From: Adenophora triphylla var. japonica
Lineage: Eukaryota > Streptophyta > Magnoliopsida > Asterales > Campanulaceae
DNA: 64,000 bases
Direction: 5' to 3'
Assembly (NCBI GenBank): GCA_022495995.1
Contig: JAFEMH010003629.1
Span: 1-64,000, forward strand
The translations under genes and the position numbers were made by a program. Below the pieces are notes generated by a model. The model was not told where the DNA came from and ran no database searches. It worked only from the letters and a program-made list of their open reading frames with translations. Of this stretch, positions 11,690 to 23,062 are shown piece by piece. Position 1 is the stretch's first letter; the number at the start of each line of letters is the position of its first letter.

Positions 11690-11776
11690 CTTTTGTTTTT
11701 TTTTTTTTTGTGAGCCCTTGCTCGAGCTCTTTTTTTTTTGTGAGCCCTTGCTCGAGCTCTTTTTTTTTTTTTTGAA
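11690..11776. repeat. short tandem repeat, about 30-bp unit
   Basis: Two to three copies of a T-tract followed by GTGAGCCCTTGCTCGAGCTC. Open frames rich in Lys or Phe here are artefacts of this repeat. Confidence 0.8.
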
Positions 11777-11979
11777 GCGCGTGAGGGCGAAGACAAGCCC
11801 CTGGCTTGGAAAGCGATCCATGAGTCGGTCGTTTGATCTTTGAGTGACCCTCGGATGTCCTTTGATGTTGCCGCCGTCGTTTGACTTGGTGAGTGGCTAA
11901 CTGGGCGTGTTCTTGAAAAGTGCGGAGCTTGATGGAGGTCTTGATTGACATTCAAACTTTTGACTTTTTGTGTATTTTT

Positions 11980-13470
11980 AGGCTAGGACCAATTAAGGTT
12001 GCCTACGTTCCCCGGACTAGAGGGCTCGGAGTGCGTAGTTCGACACTACATGGAGTGCCAAGAGATGCACAGTTGTTCTTCTTCGGGCGAAGTATCTGCG
12101 AAGTTTGCTTCCGTTATTTGGATTCATGAAGGGATTGCCGTCTAGGTCTGTTAGCTTCATGGCGCCTCCCGAGAAGATCTTTTGAACCACGAAAGGGCCG
12201 ATCCATGTGGGTTCCCATTTTCCCGAGTGGGTTGGATTCGAGTGGGAGGCTTTTCTTTGAGTACTGAGTCACCTTCCACGATGTCTCGGGATTTGACTTT
12301 CTTGTCGAAAGCTCTAGCCATCCTGCTTTGATAGGCTCGGACGTGTTCCATGGCCTTTAGTCGTCGCTCATCTAGCGAGCCAATTCGTCATGTCGGCTTC
12401 GGAGCCATTCGACTTCGTTGATGTCATTTTCCAAAGCGACTCGGAGTGAGGGAATTTCTAGCTCGATGGGAAGGCGCTTCCATCCGTATGTCGGGGCAAA
12501 TGGGGTTTCTCCGTGGGCAAGGCATTACGGCCCGTGTGCGATAGCCCCAAAGTGCAAGGTGCGGCTTCTCGGGCCAATCTCGTCCTCGGGTGGTCATTTT
12601 CGGATGATCCGCTTCGAGGTTTTGTTTCTTTGCTTCCACGGCGCCGTTTGTTTGTGGCCGTAGGGAGAAGATTTGTGACGTGTGATCTTGAATTCGGCCG
12701 GCTGATGCAGTAATTCCCCTTGAAGTGTGAGCCGTTGTGCGATATGACCTCATTTGGGATGCCGTATCGGCGTATGATGTTTTCCTTGAGGAAATGCGCG
12801 ACCTTCTTGGAGGTGAGTACCTTGTAGGACTTGGCTTCGACCCATTTGGTGAAGTAGTCGATGGCTACTAAGATGAACTTCGTGGCCAGATTCTTTGCTG
12901 GCGGAGCGATTTTCCCGATGGCGTCAATTCCCCAAGTGGCGAAAGGCCAAGGGTGTAGTCATGCGGTAGAGATCGTGGGGCGGCGAGATGATTGAGGTTG
13001 GAGAACCGTTGGCACTTGTCGCGGCTTCGGACAAAGTGGATGCAATGCGCCTTCCATGGAGATCCAGTAGTAGCCCATCACGAGAATGATTTGCATCGGG
13101 GCTCACGGCATTCATGTGGGGACCGCAAGCCCCATTGTGGACTTCGTTCATGAACTTGTGCCTTCTTCTTGGGCGACGCATCGTAGGAGTGGCCCGTAGT
13201 AGCGTTTCTTGTATAACATGTCCCGAGGATGACGAAGTGAGAGGCAAGGCGTTTTAGGGCCATGATGCTCTTGGTTTTGACCCCTTACGTGTGTTGTCCT
13301 TCCTTGTTCATGAAGGTGACTTCCCTGTTCTTGAGGTATTGGAAGATCGGCTTGTCTTTGGAAATGGCGTCGGACTTGCGTCTCTTTGGCTCTTGGCAAT
13401 CTTGCAAATCGTTGTGATTAAAACCTTCTCGCGGCTTGGGCCCGGTTTTCTCTCGTTTGACAAACATGCT
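11980..13470 (-). pseudogene. nested element integrase with RNase H remnant, frameshifted
   Basis: Integrase joins element cDNA to host DNA. Reading down the - strand: an RNase H/linker end (DAISKDKPIFQYLKNREV, near 13,345); a linker with LYKKRYYG; a zinc-binding N domain containing EVHNGACGPHMNA (near 13,130); a catalytic core with IDYFTKWVEA near 12,860 and HFLKENIIRRYG near 12,790; RPQTNGAVEA carrying the catalytic Glu at about 12,640; and a C-terminal AYQSRMARAFDKKVKSRD at about 12,330. This order and these motifs fit Tat/Ogre integrases. At least five frame changes break it. No chromodomain follows. Confidence 0.8.
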
Positions 13471-14559
13471 TAAATGTTTGCTTGATGCATTTATTTAATT
13501 AATGTGTTTGCCTTTTGTATAGATGAATTTAAGCTGTTTTGATTAGTTAATGTCATCATTTGTTAAAGATCAATGAAATGGTTTTTTAGGAAGGTCGGAC
13601 CTTTTATTGAAAGCGTGAAGGCCCATTGTTGATCAAAGATTCACAATCGTCGGGCGTAAAGCGCGTCAAAAAGACACAGATGTGAATACACGAGACAACA
13701 AGACTCGAAGCTAGACTATAGGCGACGAGGGATTGGACCGAGCTTCATTACTCTCGGATGGGCTGTAGCTCTAGAGGGAGTGGTCTTTGGTTTAGGTGGC
13801 CAATCTTCCCTTGGCATGAGTCCGGAAAGTAGCTTGCATGCGGTTCGATTTCAAACCGGATCGCGGAGGTTTTGGCCGCTCCACGATGATGTCCCTCCAT
13901 TAGTGTTGCCACACCGGTCCTTGGGGTTTTTGATGATAGAAGTCGGCGAGGGCTACTTCTAGGAGGGCGAAGCATTCGGCGGTCGGAGTGGATTTTCTTG
14001 CGATGTTGATCACTTTCATAGAATGCGCTTCTTTATGCAGGATCTTTGCTTGGGCGGCGTTTACAATGTACGATTCGAGCGGACATGCTATATCTCCTTC
14101 CACGATTAAGCCTTGGAGGAGGTTGCGCCATTGTTCGTCCGGGTCGGACACGGAATGTTGAATTGAACTAAGGCTGTGATGGGTTTGTCCCAGTAAAGAT
14201 GTCCGAGTGTCGGCTAGAGGGTTGTCTTGTGCAAGGGGATCGGTGATGAGCCGGTTGCAAGAGGGTTTTCGGCGAAGTAAGGGTCTGCTCCTCGATCAAT
14301 CTCCATTAGGGCATCCATCTCTTGATCCTCTCTCGAAGCATTCTTCACGATCGCATATGTCGAGTTGTCATCGACCCGTGAGGTTCTTCAATTTCCGGCT
14401 CGTCGCGGCTTAGAGCGTGGATGTAAGGATCACTTCGTAGCGGGACGGGGTAGGAGAATCATACAGGAGAAGAGTATTCGGTCATGTCGGGACCTTCTTA
14501 CAGGTCGTAGCTTGCGGCCAAGCACTTGCCATTGCTGCGCTTCCGCGGATCACTTGATC
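13471..14559. other. unassigned pol interval lacking RT motifs
   Basis: Reverse transcriptase (YxDD, LPxG-type motifs) should lie here between protease and RNase H, but neither strand shows it. 13,480-13,740 is AT-rich and non-coding. 13,748-14,560 has short open - strand segments with no recognised domain. The RT was deleted or replaced. Confidence 0.55.
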
Positions 14560-15270
14560 GCTCCGTTGGCATTGATGAATTTCACGCATTGGTGAAGAGT
14601 AGATGATCTTGCTTTCATCGATGTATCGAGGCCGTCCCAACAAAGCGAGAGAAGGTTGGTTTGATTTCCACGACTTGGAACTCTACTGGAAGCTCCGGTT
14701 GTACGTCGAATTGGATCCTCAATTGATGATTCCTACGATTGGTCGTGCGGTAGAGTCGTAGGCTCGGATTACCGAGGTGAAGGCCTTATCGAAGAACGGT
14801 CGATGTGGAGTCGTTTCGGTGTGCTTAAAGCGATGATGTTGGCTAGCGGAGCCGTTATCAATCAAGACGTTCGGGAGGAAGAACCTCTCTATCTTTATGA
14901 GGATGAGGAGAGCTTCGTTGTGCCGATTCTCACATATTGGCAAGTCATCGTGCATGAAGGCTAAACCGCTTCCCGTGCTACCGTTGGACTCGGTCTCGTG
15001 CAGGGAACGTTCGATCCAACCATTTGTATGCCTTGGGCGGGGCAAAGATCGTAGGGAGACGGTGGCCACTTGGGCGTTCTTGTCGGAATTCCCGGTCACG
15101 AGACCTTTTGACTCTTGTTTCACGCTCCCGATCATAGCGAGACGGCATGCGACGGTTTCGGAAATTGCGGGGAGTGCGCTCTCGCTTGGGGTTTCGTCAA
15201 TGGCTATTGAGTTTACCCTGTCGTTACGGGGAATGGATTTCCAATGGTATTGGGACCGGGGGCGTTCCAA
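14560..15270 (-). pseudogene. nested element aspartic protease region
   Basis: The - strand open frame at 15,270-14,719 includes HNEALLILIKIERFFLPNVL followed directly by IDNGSAS. The motif matches the Tat/Ogre protease pattern HxxAL...VLVDNGSA, where DNG is the active-site variant of DSG/DTG. Downstream (14,640-14,580) the - strand encodes LIDESKIIYSSPMREIHQ-like sequence, which sits where Tat proteins have the GRPWI...SSLHQ segment. Upstream it continues toward gag with a basic, proline-rich linker. Frameshifts follow the active site. Confidence 0.65.
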
Positions 15271-15533
15271 TTTTCCCTCCTCAATGAGCCTGAATCACTG
15301 CGAGTACGAAGCAATTGTCGGTGGTGTGGCCGGGGTAGTTATGGAAGGCGCGGTGCTTGCTCATATCCATGTTGGGTTTGAGGGTCTTCGGTTGGAAATT
15401 CTCGAGTGGTTTGAGAAGATTTCGCTTCACCCAAAGCTTGAATACTTGACCCGAGGGCATTTCCGAGGTTATCAAAATCTTTGGAGCTGTGGGAAGCGAG
15501 GGGTTGCTATTCTTTGGGGGTGCTGATCGCGGT

Positions 15534-17113
15534 TTACTTGAGCTCAGTTACGAATGTAGTGCCTTTATTCATTTGCTTCCTTTCCTTTGGTTGGGGCGGG
15601 AGTTGAAGTTGCCGGAGTTTGTTCGATAGCGGTAAGACGAGGCGGGGTTCTTTGTTGCCTTTTGAAGACTCGAGTCTTTTCAAACTTTGTCCGGCGTTGA
15701 CCATGGCACGGAGATGCGGATAGAAATGGTGGGCGATCAAAGTCCTCAAAGATGGTTTGAGGCGGGAATGGAAGATGTCCATCTGCTCTTCTTTGGAAAG
15801 TGGATCCATTATCTCGCTTAGCTTCAGTTCCATCTTTTGTAGAATTCGCCCATTTGGTTCGTCATCCTTTTGTTCGGTGGCTTGCGAGTCATGGCGGTTT
15901 GTTTCCCATTCAAGATTGGCGCGGTACTTCTCCGGGGAAGATTTCACGATCGATCCCACGTGGAGCGGTTTTACGCCTTCACATTGAGGAACCACCTTAG
16001 TCTTTGTGGATTTGAGGGAATGCGAAAATGATGCGCCATCTGTTGAGGGTTGCCCCTTTGGCTCTCATACCCGGGGCGTAGGTGTCGATGTGGGTTTTGG
16101 GCATTACATTCCGTCAAACTTTTCCATTTAGGCATCTGAACTTTGGAGGGAGAGGGACCGCTTTGTTCGGATCGGTAGGCGGGGAGGAGTCCTTCAGAAC
16201 TAGCTAGCTTGCCTTGCATGTCTTTCATCTGTTCGATCAACCAAGCCATGTGAGGGTCGGTATGCGAGGTGGGTTACCGTTTTCGGGGACGGAAATCGAA
16301 GATGGAGGTGGATTGGGCGATGGGATCGCCATTCGGGAGTCTTGGGGAGGTAGTTGAGTGTATACCAACCCATACCACAGGGTGTTGAAGTTGAGGCGTG
16401 ATTGCCGAGTCCGCTAAGGGTTGTGTTTGGGAAGCTGGGAAACGATTCGTTAGCCCCAATTAGCGGACTAGCGGGTGGCAAACTTGAGATGTCGGGATAT
16501 CCGCTCGGGATACTGTCCACACAGTAAGAATGGGGACTTTTGATTGTGGTTGCGAGGCTCGTATAGAGGCAAAGGATTGAATCTGGGGATACCGAGATGC
16601 ATTAGGATACAGCGGAGCGAGCACGTATGTGTCTTTGTTGAGTGCGAGCTTGATGTGCGGGCGAAAGCGGCCCGATCCCGAGGCGGGCATGTCGGGCCCT
16701 TGGCCCAGCGCTGAGGAGCTTTGAGCGGAAGGCGCTGCGTTCTTTGGGATCTCGTAGCTTGGCGGAGCGGGACACTGCGATAGCTTTGAAAGCGGGAGGC
16801 GGTATGTCTTAAATCTTCTATGAGAACAAAGGTTCCATCGGGTTGAGGAAGCTGCAATGTTCCTCGAAGACGCAAGGTGTCGGCGATCCGAGCTTCTTTG
16901 TTCTTCTTGGCGCTTCTTGATGGCTTGAAGGCTCGCGGCACCTCCTCCATTATGCAGGAGATTCCTTAGTGGCGGGGTTCCGTTTCCCTCACTTGTTATA
17001 CGGTGATCCCGTCGTAGGGGAGTATTGGGACGGTGCGGGCCGTTGAAGCTGGAAGGGCTATCGGACCTTGTGACCTCAATGCGAAAAGGCGGCTTCCGGG
17101 GATTCTCGGCCAC
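15534..17113 (-). pseudogene. gag: nested element gag, frameshifted
   Basis: Three - strand open frames in series (17,113-16,460; 16,249-15,971; 15,995-15,534) make up gag. The first is Pro/Ser-rich and low in recognisable structure. The second starts MAWLIEQMKDMQGKL and contains QMPKWKS...AQNPHRHL, resembling the PKFxKFDGxxNPxTHL entry to the Tat capsid domain. The third holds SKEEQMDIFHSRLKPSLRTL followed by a HFYPHLRAMVNAGQSLKRLE segment, resembling the end of that domain. Two or more frame changes separate them. Gag forms the particle in which the RNA is copied. The N-terminal part is longer than usual for non-Tat elements. Confidence 0.7.
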
Positions 17114-17479
17114 TCTCGGTTATTTGGAGGGTGACGGGCAAGGTTTAGACACGGGAATGGCCTAACGGGATAAAAGGGGAAAGCTCACGTGGCATGCGGT
17201 TTCCGTTTCTTTTATTTTTGATTTTTTTGTTGTTTTAATTTACTTAAAACATGTTTTCTCGAATCCTAGGTAGGTTGGAAAAGATTGCTCTTCTTTTCGC
17301 AACTATGCTAGATCCTGGGTCGATGGAGACCATACGTGCGGCTATAAGCCCCTCGTTTTGCACACATGTATTTCGACATCCCGGGGTGGGCGGCCCAGGC
17401 GAGGTCCTATAGTGCAAGCGGTTTCCACCGGCCTAAAAGAAAAATCGAACCTAAGGACCGAGCTGTCATGTTCGTTTTG

Positions 17480-17770
17480 ATGCGTTAGCCATGTGAATAG
17501 TGAAGCCGAGCCGGCTGAGTCAAGATCGAGGTCGAGAGTTCGGCATGACCTCTCTTTACCTTGCTTGCGCAAAGGGATCTGTGACGTTAGGCGTTAGGCT
17601 GGGTCATATCGTCATGGGCGACGTATCAGGCGTGATGACGTGGTGTCATGCGAGCATGGATGTATATCGGGACGGAACATCGTGCAGGTGTAGCCGGAAA
17701 TCAAGATCGAGTCAAGATTTTAGCATGACCTTTCATCGCTTTGCTTGCGCGAGGATCTTGAGTTAGAGCC
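17480..17770. repeat. leader duplication
   Basis: Two diverged copies, about 190 bp apart, share CAAGATCGAG...GCATGACCT...TTGCTTGCGC. They lie in the untranslated leader between gag and the 5' LTR of the nested element. Confidence 0.6.
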
Positions 17771-17979
17771 TTGACTCTAAAATGGCCGGCATGGTATATG
17801 TATCCAGTGTATGACACGGACTGGGTAAAAACCAACCGAGTCCAGACGGAGTGTGACTCAAGACTCAAACGTGCGGGGTTGACGCTTGGCTAGGATGGGA
17901 TGTTTGGAATGATCCCGTGCGCGCCCAAGAGGCCTAGGAAGACCAAACGGGCTGGCAACCGAGACCACTCGGGTTAAGG

Positions 17980-18095
17980 GTTGTAGTGTGCGGTGTATCA
18001 AGGCGGCGGTGCGCATAGTGTGCGGTGTAGCAAGCGGCGGTGTGAGTAGAGTGCGGTGTAGCAGAGGCGGCGGTGCGCGTAGTGTGCGGTCTCTA
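17980..18095. repeat. short tandem repeat, about 35-bp unit
   Basis: Three to four copies of AGTGTGCGGTGTAGCAAGCGGCGGTGCGCGT-like units, in the leader of the nested element near its primer site. Confidence 0.8.
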
Positions 18096-18315
18096 AAATT
18101 CTTTTACGAGTAAAATAGAAATTTTTGAAGAATTTTAAATGTATGCGCGAGATGTATATTGATGCATTTTTTTTTGTATTTTTATTTTTTGTAAAATAAA
18201 AACGAAGCACGTCTTGCACACACACACAATAGTTAAAGGAAGGGGTAAAATGAAAGTTTGACCCTCATCATCGTTTTAAAAATCTTTTGTTTTGTTTAAA
18301 AGTTTTTAAAACAAA

Positions 18316-18334
18316 ATTCCCAGTGAGTCGCCAG
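18316..18334 (-). other. primer-binding site of nested element
   Basis: On the - strand, directly after the LTR end ...TAATTTCA, the sequence is CTGGCGACTCACTGGGAAT. TGGCGACTC-type sites are what I remember for Tat/Ogre elements, where they pair with a tRNA (tRNA-Arg as I recall). The tRNA identity was not checked. Confidence 0.6.
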
Positions 18335-19788
18335 TGAAATTACCAGGATCCGGCTCGCGCGTGAGCCCCGGCATCTCGCATTCGTCGGCTTCGGGAAGTC
18401 GCCGGATCAGAAGCGGCACTGTCGCGCCCGGCATCCGGCTTATTCCGTTTAGCGTTGCGTGTTGGAGGTGTCTCGCCGTTTTGCTTTCGCATTTTGTAGA
18501 GTCGCCACGCCGTTTTTATTAAGCCCAAACATTGAAAAAGGGCATCGGTTTAAAGATAAATTTTAAAGCTGTTTTTGTGTGATGAGATTTTGAGTTCGGA
18601 GGTCAGATGACTCCTCGGGAAGAGAATATTAGAATATTAGAGCTCACCCGAGTCGCCTCGTAAAAACGAGTCTTTCGGATACCCCTAATATCCTTTAAAA
18701 AGTTGTGTGTGTGTGTGTGTGCTTTTAAAAATGCATGCTGTATCGGATGTCTACATTGTATTGAAATGTATTGAAATAGAATAGGAAGGATGCCTTACCG
18801 ATGTTGGTTCGTGTCTGTCTTCCGCGGGGAATAGTGTTTGAGGTCGGAGTAGCGTTCCTTGATTGCTTGAGGATGCCGGTTGTCCGCGGACGGAGTTTCG
18901 GCGTGAGTTGAAAGCAAGGCTGCGTTTGGGCGAAGGTTCGGCGTGCGTGGGGATCGTCGGGATCGGTCGGGCGAGAGGTTCGGCGTGCGTTGGAATCGTT
19001 GGTTGGATTCGGGCGAGGTTCGGCAAGGTTTGGGATCGCCGGTTTGACTCGGAAAGAGCGGGACAAGTGGGAAAGACCGACGAGGCCTCGGAGTACCACG
19101 AGGGCCTCGGAGTACCTCGAGAGTGCCTCGGGGCAGCGCGGGAGCGTCTCGGGAGCGCTCGGGGAGGCTTCGGAGCACCTCGAGGGCTCGGAAGGCCTCG
19201 GAAGGATCCAGAAGGGGCGGGAATGCCTCGAAAGGTCTTAGAAGGGAGCCGAGAAGGCTTAGGGAGGAAGAGAGAAGTGGGAGGTGTGTGAAAATGAGGA
19301 GGGGAAGCCCTCTATTTATAGTAAAAATTTCGGAGCAAAGAGGTCCGTACGGACCTTCTTGGTTATCCGAGAATTTTGGATTTCCTCGATTTGAGGAATG
19401 CACGCAATGATGGAGAATATTACGGAATGATGATGTCCCCGTGCAATAAGGTCCGTCACGGACCATCTTGCATGCAAAGAGGTCCGTACGGACCAACTCT
19501 GCAGGAAGTCATCATTTCTTAGGGATTTGAGGAATATTGTGGACTTTAAGGGGATTTAGTAATCATTGAAACAAAGAGGTCCGTACGGACCTTAATTGCT
19601 ACGATTTCTGAAAATTCCCAAAAGGTCCTTTGTCCCTTTATCCCGAAAGGCTCCTCCACTTGGTTTGTTTGGGGGTTTGAGAGGGTTTTGAGAGGGTTTT
19701 GAGTGAGAGAGGTCCACGAGGCTAGCGTGGATGAGTCTACGGTGTTTCCGTGTGTTTGAAAAGGGAGTGATCCAGTTGGGGTACTACG
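18335..19788 (-). repeat. nested element LTR (its 5' LTR)
   Basis: Starts with TGAAATTACCAGG (CA end when read on -) and ends at TACTACG just before the gtgtt duplication. It carries clear quasi-palindromes GGTCCGTACGGACC at about 19,340, 19,480 and 19,578, a variant near 19,450, and repeated CCTCGGAG units at 19,083-19,205. The partner LTR has several of the palindromes disrupted. Confidence 0.85.
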
Positions 19789-19793
19789 GTGTT

Positions 19794-20220
19794 AGAGGTC
19801 TCTACTCACATGGGAGAGAGCCTCACATCTTCTTTGATATATCCTGGTTGTGATGTGACTATATGTGGGCATGTATTGCTGGTGGATTTGGTCGAGTTAC
19901 CAATCCGTGATTTTGATGTGATCACTTGGGATGGATTGGTTGAGTCGGTGTCATGCTTTGGTAGGCTGTCGTAGAAAACGAGTCTCATTTGCTATGCTGA
20001 CGTGCCTACTTTTATATTTGATGCGGATAGATCTATGTTCGGGTTACATGTTATTTACGCCTTAAAAGCTAGAAAGATGCTATCTAAGGGGTGTGCGGGT
20101 TACTTAGCTTATGTGGTAGATTCCAATAAGAAGTCTTCCGAGTTAGCTCATGTTCAGGTTGTGAATGAGTTTAGCGATGTGTTTTCTAGTGAGTACTACA
20201 TGCCTCGGATCGTGAGGTAG
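19794..20220 (+). pseudogene. outer element protease second half and linker
   Basis: This resumes the frame interrupted at 3,031. It reads EVSTHMGESL...IYPGCDVTICGHVLLVDLV, the usual chromovirus protease C-terminal half, with LPIRDFDVITWDGL near 19,900 where IxxFDVILGMDWL is normal; a base is missing there. Then comes the linker to RT with ELAHVQVVNEFSDVF near 20,150. Stops at 19,973 and 20,218 break it. Confidence 0.75.
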
Positions 20221-20254
20221 AGTTTTGTATTGACTTAGTGCCGGCGCGCTCCTA

Positions 20255-21530
20255 TCTCTAAAGCACCCTATAGAATGGCTCGTAGAGTTAAAAGAGTTGA
20301 AGGTCCAATTGCAAGAATTGTTAGACCGAGGTTTTATTCGTCCTGAGTGTGTCTCCCGGGAGCACCTGGCCTTGTTTGTTAGGAAGAAGGATGGTACCTT
20401 ACGATTGTGCATTGACTATCGTTTGTTGAACCAAGCCACCATTAAGAATAAATATCCTCTTCCGCATATAGATGATTTGTTTGACCAACTCCAAGGTTCC
20501 GTTATCTACTCAAAGCTTGATTTGAGAAGCGGATACCATCGGTTGAAGATTAGGCCGGATGATATTGCTAAGACGACTTTCCGGACTAGATATGGTCATT
20601 ATGAGTTTGTTGTGATGCCTTTCGGGTTGACTAATGCTCACTAGTGTTTATGGATATGATGAACCGTGTCTTCAAGCCTTATCTTGATAGCTTTGTGGTA
20701 GTGTTCATAGATGATATCCTCGTTTACTCTAAGTCTCGGGAAGAGCATGAGAATCATTTGAGGATTGTCTTGTCCGTTCTTCGGGAGAAGCAATTGTACG
20801 CCAAGTTCAGTAAGTGCGAGTTTTGGCTTGAGCAGATTTCTTTCTTGGGGCATGTTGTGTCGAGTTCGGGAATTTCCGTGGATCCTTCAAAGATTGAAGC
20901 CGTGGTTAATTGGAAGCAACCTTCGACTGTGATCGAGGTCCGGAGTTTTCTTGGTTTGGCAGGGTATTATCGGAGGTTCATTGAAGGGTTTTCTCGGATT
21001 GCGACTCCGTTGACTAGGTTGACTCGGAAAGATGTATCGTTTGTATGGGATTCCAAGTGTGAAGCAAGCTTTGATGAATTGAAGAAGAGATTGACAACGG
21101 CTCCTATTCTTACCCTTCCGGATGGTTGCGAGAATTTTGTTATTTATAGTGATGCCTCGAAGGCGGGTTTGGGATGTGTGTTGATGCAAAATGGGAAAGT
21201 AATTGCGTATGCCTCTAGGAAGTTATCACCGCGGAACAGAATTACCTACTCATGATATGGAATTGGCGGCGATTGTATTTGCGTTGCATAAGTGGAAGCC
21301 CACTACCTTTATGGGGCGAAGTTTGAGATTTTCACCGATCATAAGAGTTTGAAGTACCTATGTACCCAAAAGGAGTTGAACAACCGACAAAGGAGATGGC
21401 TTGAGTTCTTGAAGGATTTTGCTTGTGTCATTTCCTATCACCGGGGAAAGCCAATGTAGTGGCGGATGCGATTAGCCGAAAGGCGTATTTGGAGCCTTCT
21501 GAGTTCCCGAGAATTGAAGAGTGAGGTAAT
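20255..21530 (+). pseudogene. outer element reverse transcriptase-RNase H
   Basis: RT copies the element RNA and RNase H removes the template. The open frame at 20,297-20,641 contains [20 protein letters not shown] and [18 protein letters not shown] at 20,642 sits where NAxxxFMDMMN should read through. The second frame (20,644-21,255) has the catalytic [22 protein letters not shown], and RNase H-type [14 protein letters not shown] followed by YASRKL. A frameshift at about 21,245 moves the remaining RNase H ([30 protein letters not shown]) to other frames. Three to four breaks in about 1.25 kb mean it is inactive as read. Confidence 0.9.
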
Positions 21531-21559
21531 TATTGCGAATGTTAGAGCCGCTCCGACAT

Positions 21560-23062
21560 TGTATGGAGATTTGAAAGAAGCTCAACAAGGAGATCCGAAT
21601 TGAAGAAAATTTTAGATCAAGTGCGAAATGGGAAAGCCTGGGAATTTGCTTTGAATAGAGATGGGATTTTAACTTTCGAGGAGAATTTGCGTTCCTTCAT
21701 CGCCGGAAATCAAGAAGCGTGTTTTAGAGGATGGCCATAAGTCTAAGTTTGCGATTCATCGGGGAGTACCAAAATGTATCAAGACTTGAAGCGTGGATAT
21801 TGGTGGAATGGTATGAAGAGGAAATAGCGGATTATGTTTCTAAGTGTTTGACTTGTCAACAAATCAAGGCCGAGCATCGTAGACCCGGGACTACTTCAAC
21901 CATTGGATATTCCTAATGGAAATGGGAAGGATCTCGATGGATTTTGTTTCGGGTTTACCTCTTACCGCGAAGAAGATGGATGCTATTTGGGTTATTGTGG
22001 ATAGATTGACGACGTCGGCTCATTTTCTTCCGGTGTCAACTAAGTTTTCGTTAGAGAAGTTAGCCCAATTGTATATGAAAGAGATCGTTCGACTTCATGG
22101 GGTTAGGTTAGTATTGTTTCCGACGAGATCCGAGGTTTACTTCTAGATTTTGGAGAGCATTGCATGAAGCCTTGGGTTCTAAGTTGTGTTTTAGTACGGC
22201 GTTTCATCCTCAAACCGATGGTCAGTCCGAGAGAACTATTCAGATACTTGAGGATATGTTACGAGCTTGTGTAATGGATTTCCAATTATCTTGGGAGGAT
22301 CATCTACCGTTAGTTGAGTTTGCCTACAACAATAGTTATCAGTCAAGTATCGAGATGGCTCCGTATGAGGCGTTGTATGGTAGGAAGTGTCGATCTCCGA
22401 TGTGTTGGGACGAGGTAGGTGAAGCGAGACTTTGGGGCCCGGATTTGGTTCGAGATTCTACGGAGAAGATCAAGGTGATTCGGGATAGATTGAAGACGGC
22501 TCAGAGTAGACAGAAAAGCTACGCCGACAATAGAAGACGGGATTTATCTTTTCGGGTTGGTGACTTTGTGTTCTTGAAGGTCTCTCTGAGGACGGGGATT
22601 AAAAGGTTTGGTAATAAGGGTAAGTTGGCTCCGAGGTTTGTAGGTCCGTTTGAGATTCTAGAGAAGATAGGGGAATTGGCTTACCGGTTGGCGTTGCCTC
22701 CGTCTTTTTCTTTGCTTCATGATGTGTTTCACGTTTCTATGCTAAGGAAGTATTGTCATGACCCCTCCCATGTTTTGAGCTCTCCTCCCGATGATGTCCA
22801 AGCGGACATGTCTTATGTTGAAGAGCCATTAAGAGTCTTAGAGTTCCAAGTTAAGGAGTTGAGAACTAAGAGTATCCCGATAGTGAAAGTCCTTTGGAAG
22901 AATCATACCGTCGAGGAAGCAACGTGGGAGCTAGAGTCGGAGATGAGGGCGAAATACCCGTGGTTGTTTAAAAATTCAAGTAAGTTTTCTTTTAAAATTC
23001 GGGTCGAATTTTCTTTAAGGGGGAGTGAGTGTGACGACCCCAACCCTAGGCACTCATTTTAA
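21560..23062 (+). pseudogene. outer element integrase with chromodomain
   Basis: Integrase inserts the cDNA; the C-terminal chromodomain is thought to steer chromoviruses to chromatin marks. The N-terminal zinc region ends in CLTCQQIKAEH near 21,850. The first catalytic Asp is in ISMDFVSGLP (21,930). The second Asp region near 22,110-22,150 is frameshifted and stopped. The third catalytic residue is in DGQSERTIQ, inside the long open frame 22,160-23,062. That frame continues through [29 protein letters not shown] and [11 protein letters not shown] to a chromodomain-like end with [20 protein letters not shown]. This C terminus is characteristic of the Tekay/Del clade. The last codons of the open frame run into the 3' LTR. 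Confidence 0.9.
23017..23028 (+). other. polypurine tract of outer element
   Basis: AAGGGGGAGTGA immediately precedes the TGTGACGACCCC start of the 3' LTR. It is the expected plus-strand primer position. Confidence 0.75.

Larger units (their letters stand above)
3032..19788 (-). mobile_element. nested Tat-lineage (Ogre/Retand-like) LTR retrotransposon
   Basis: Two direct LTRs of about 1.46 kb (3,032-4,492 and 18,335-19,788) bound 13.8 kb of internal DNA whose gag, protease and integrase read on the - strand. In element order: LTR, tRNA primer site, repeated leader, gag, protease, an unassigned part, RNase H end/integrase, then a 7.4-kb 3' region with an antisense gene and two tandem arrays, then LTR. 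A long 3' region with tandem repeats and an extra antisense ORF is known in the Tat lineage. I see no reverse transcriptase motif, so this copy is probably non-autonomous or internally deleted. It interrupts the protease of the outer element. Confidence 0.8.

Noticed and set aside
11507..11955. Lys-rich leftward open frames
   Set aside because: Produced by the T-tract repeat at 11,690-11,776.
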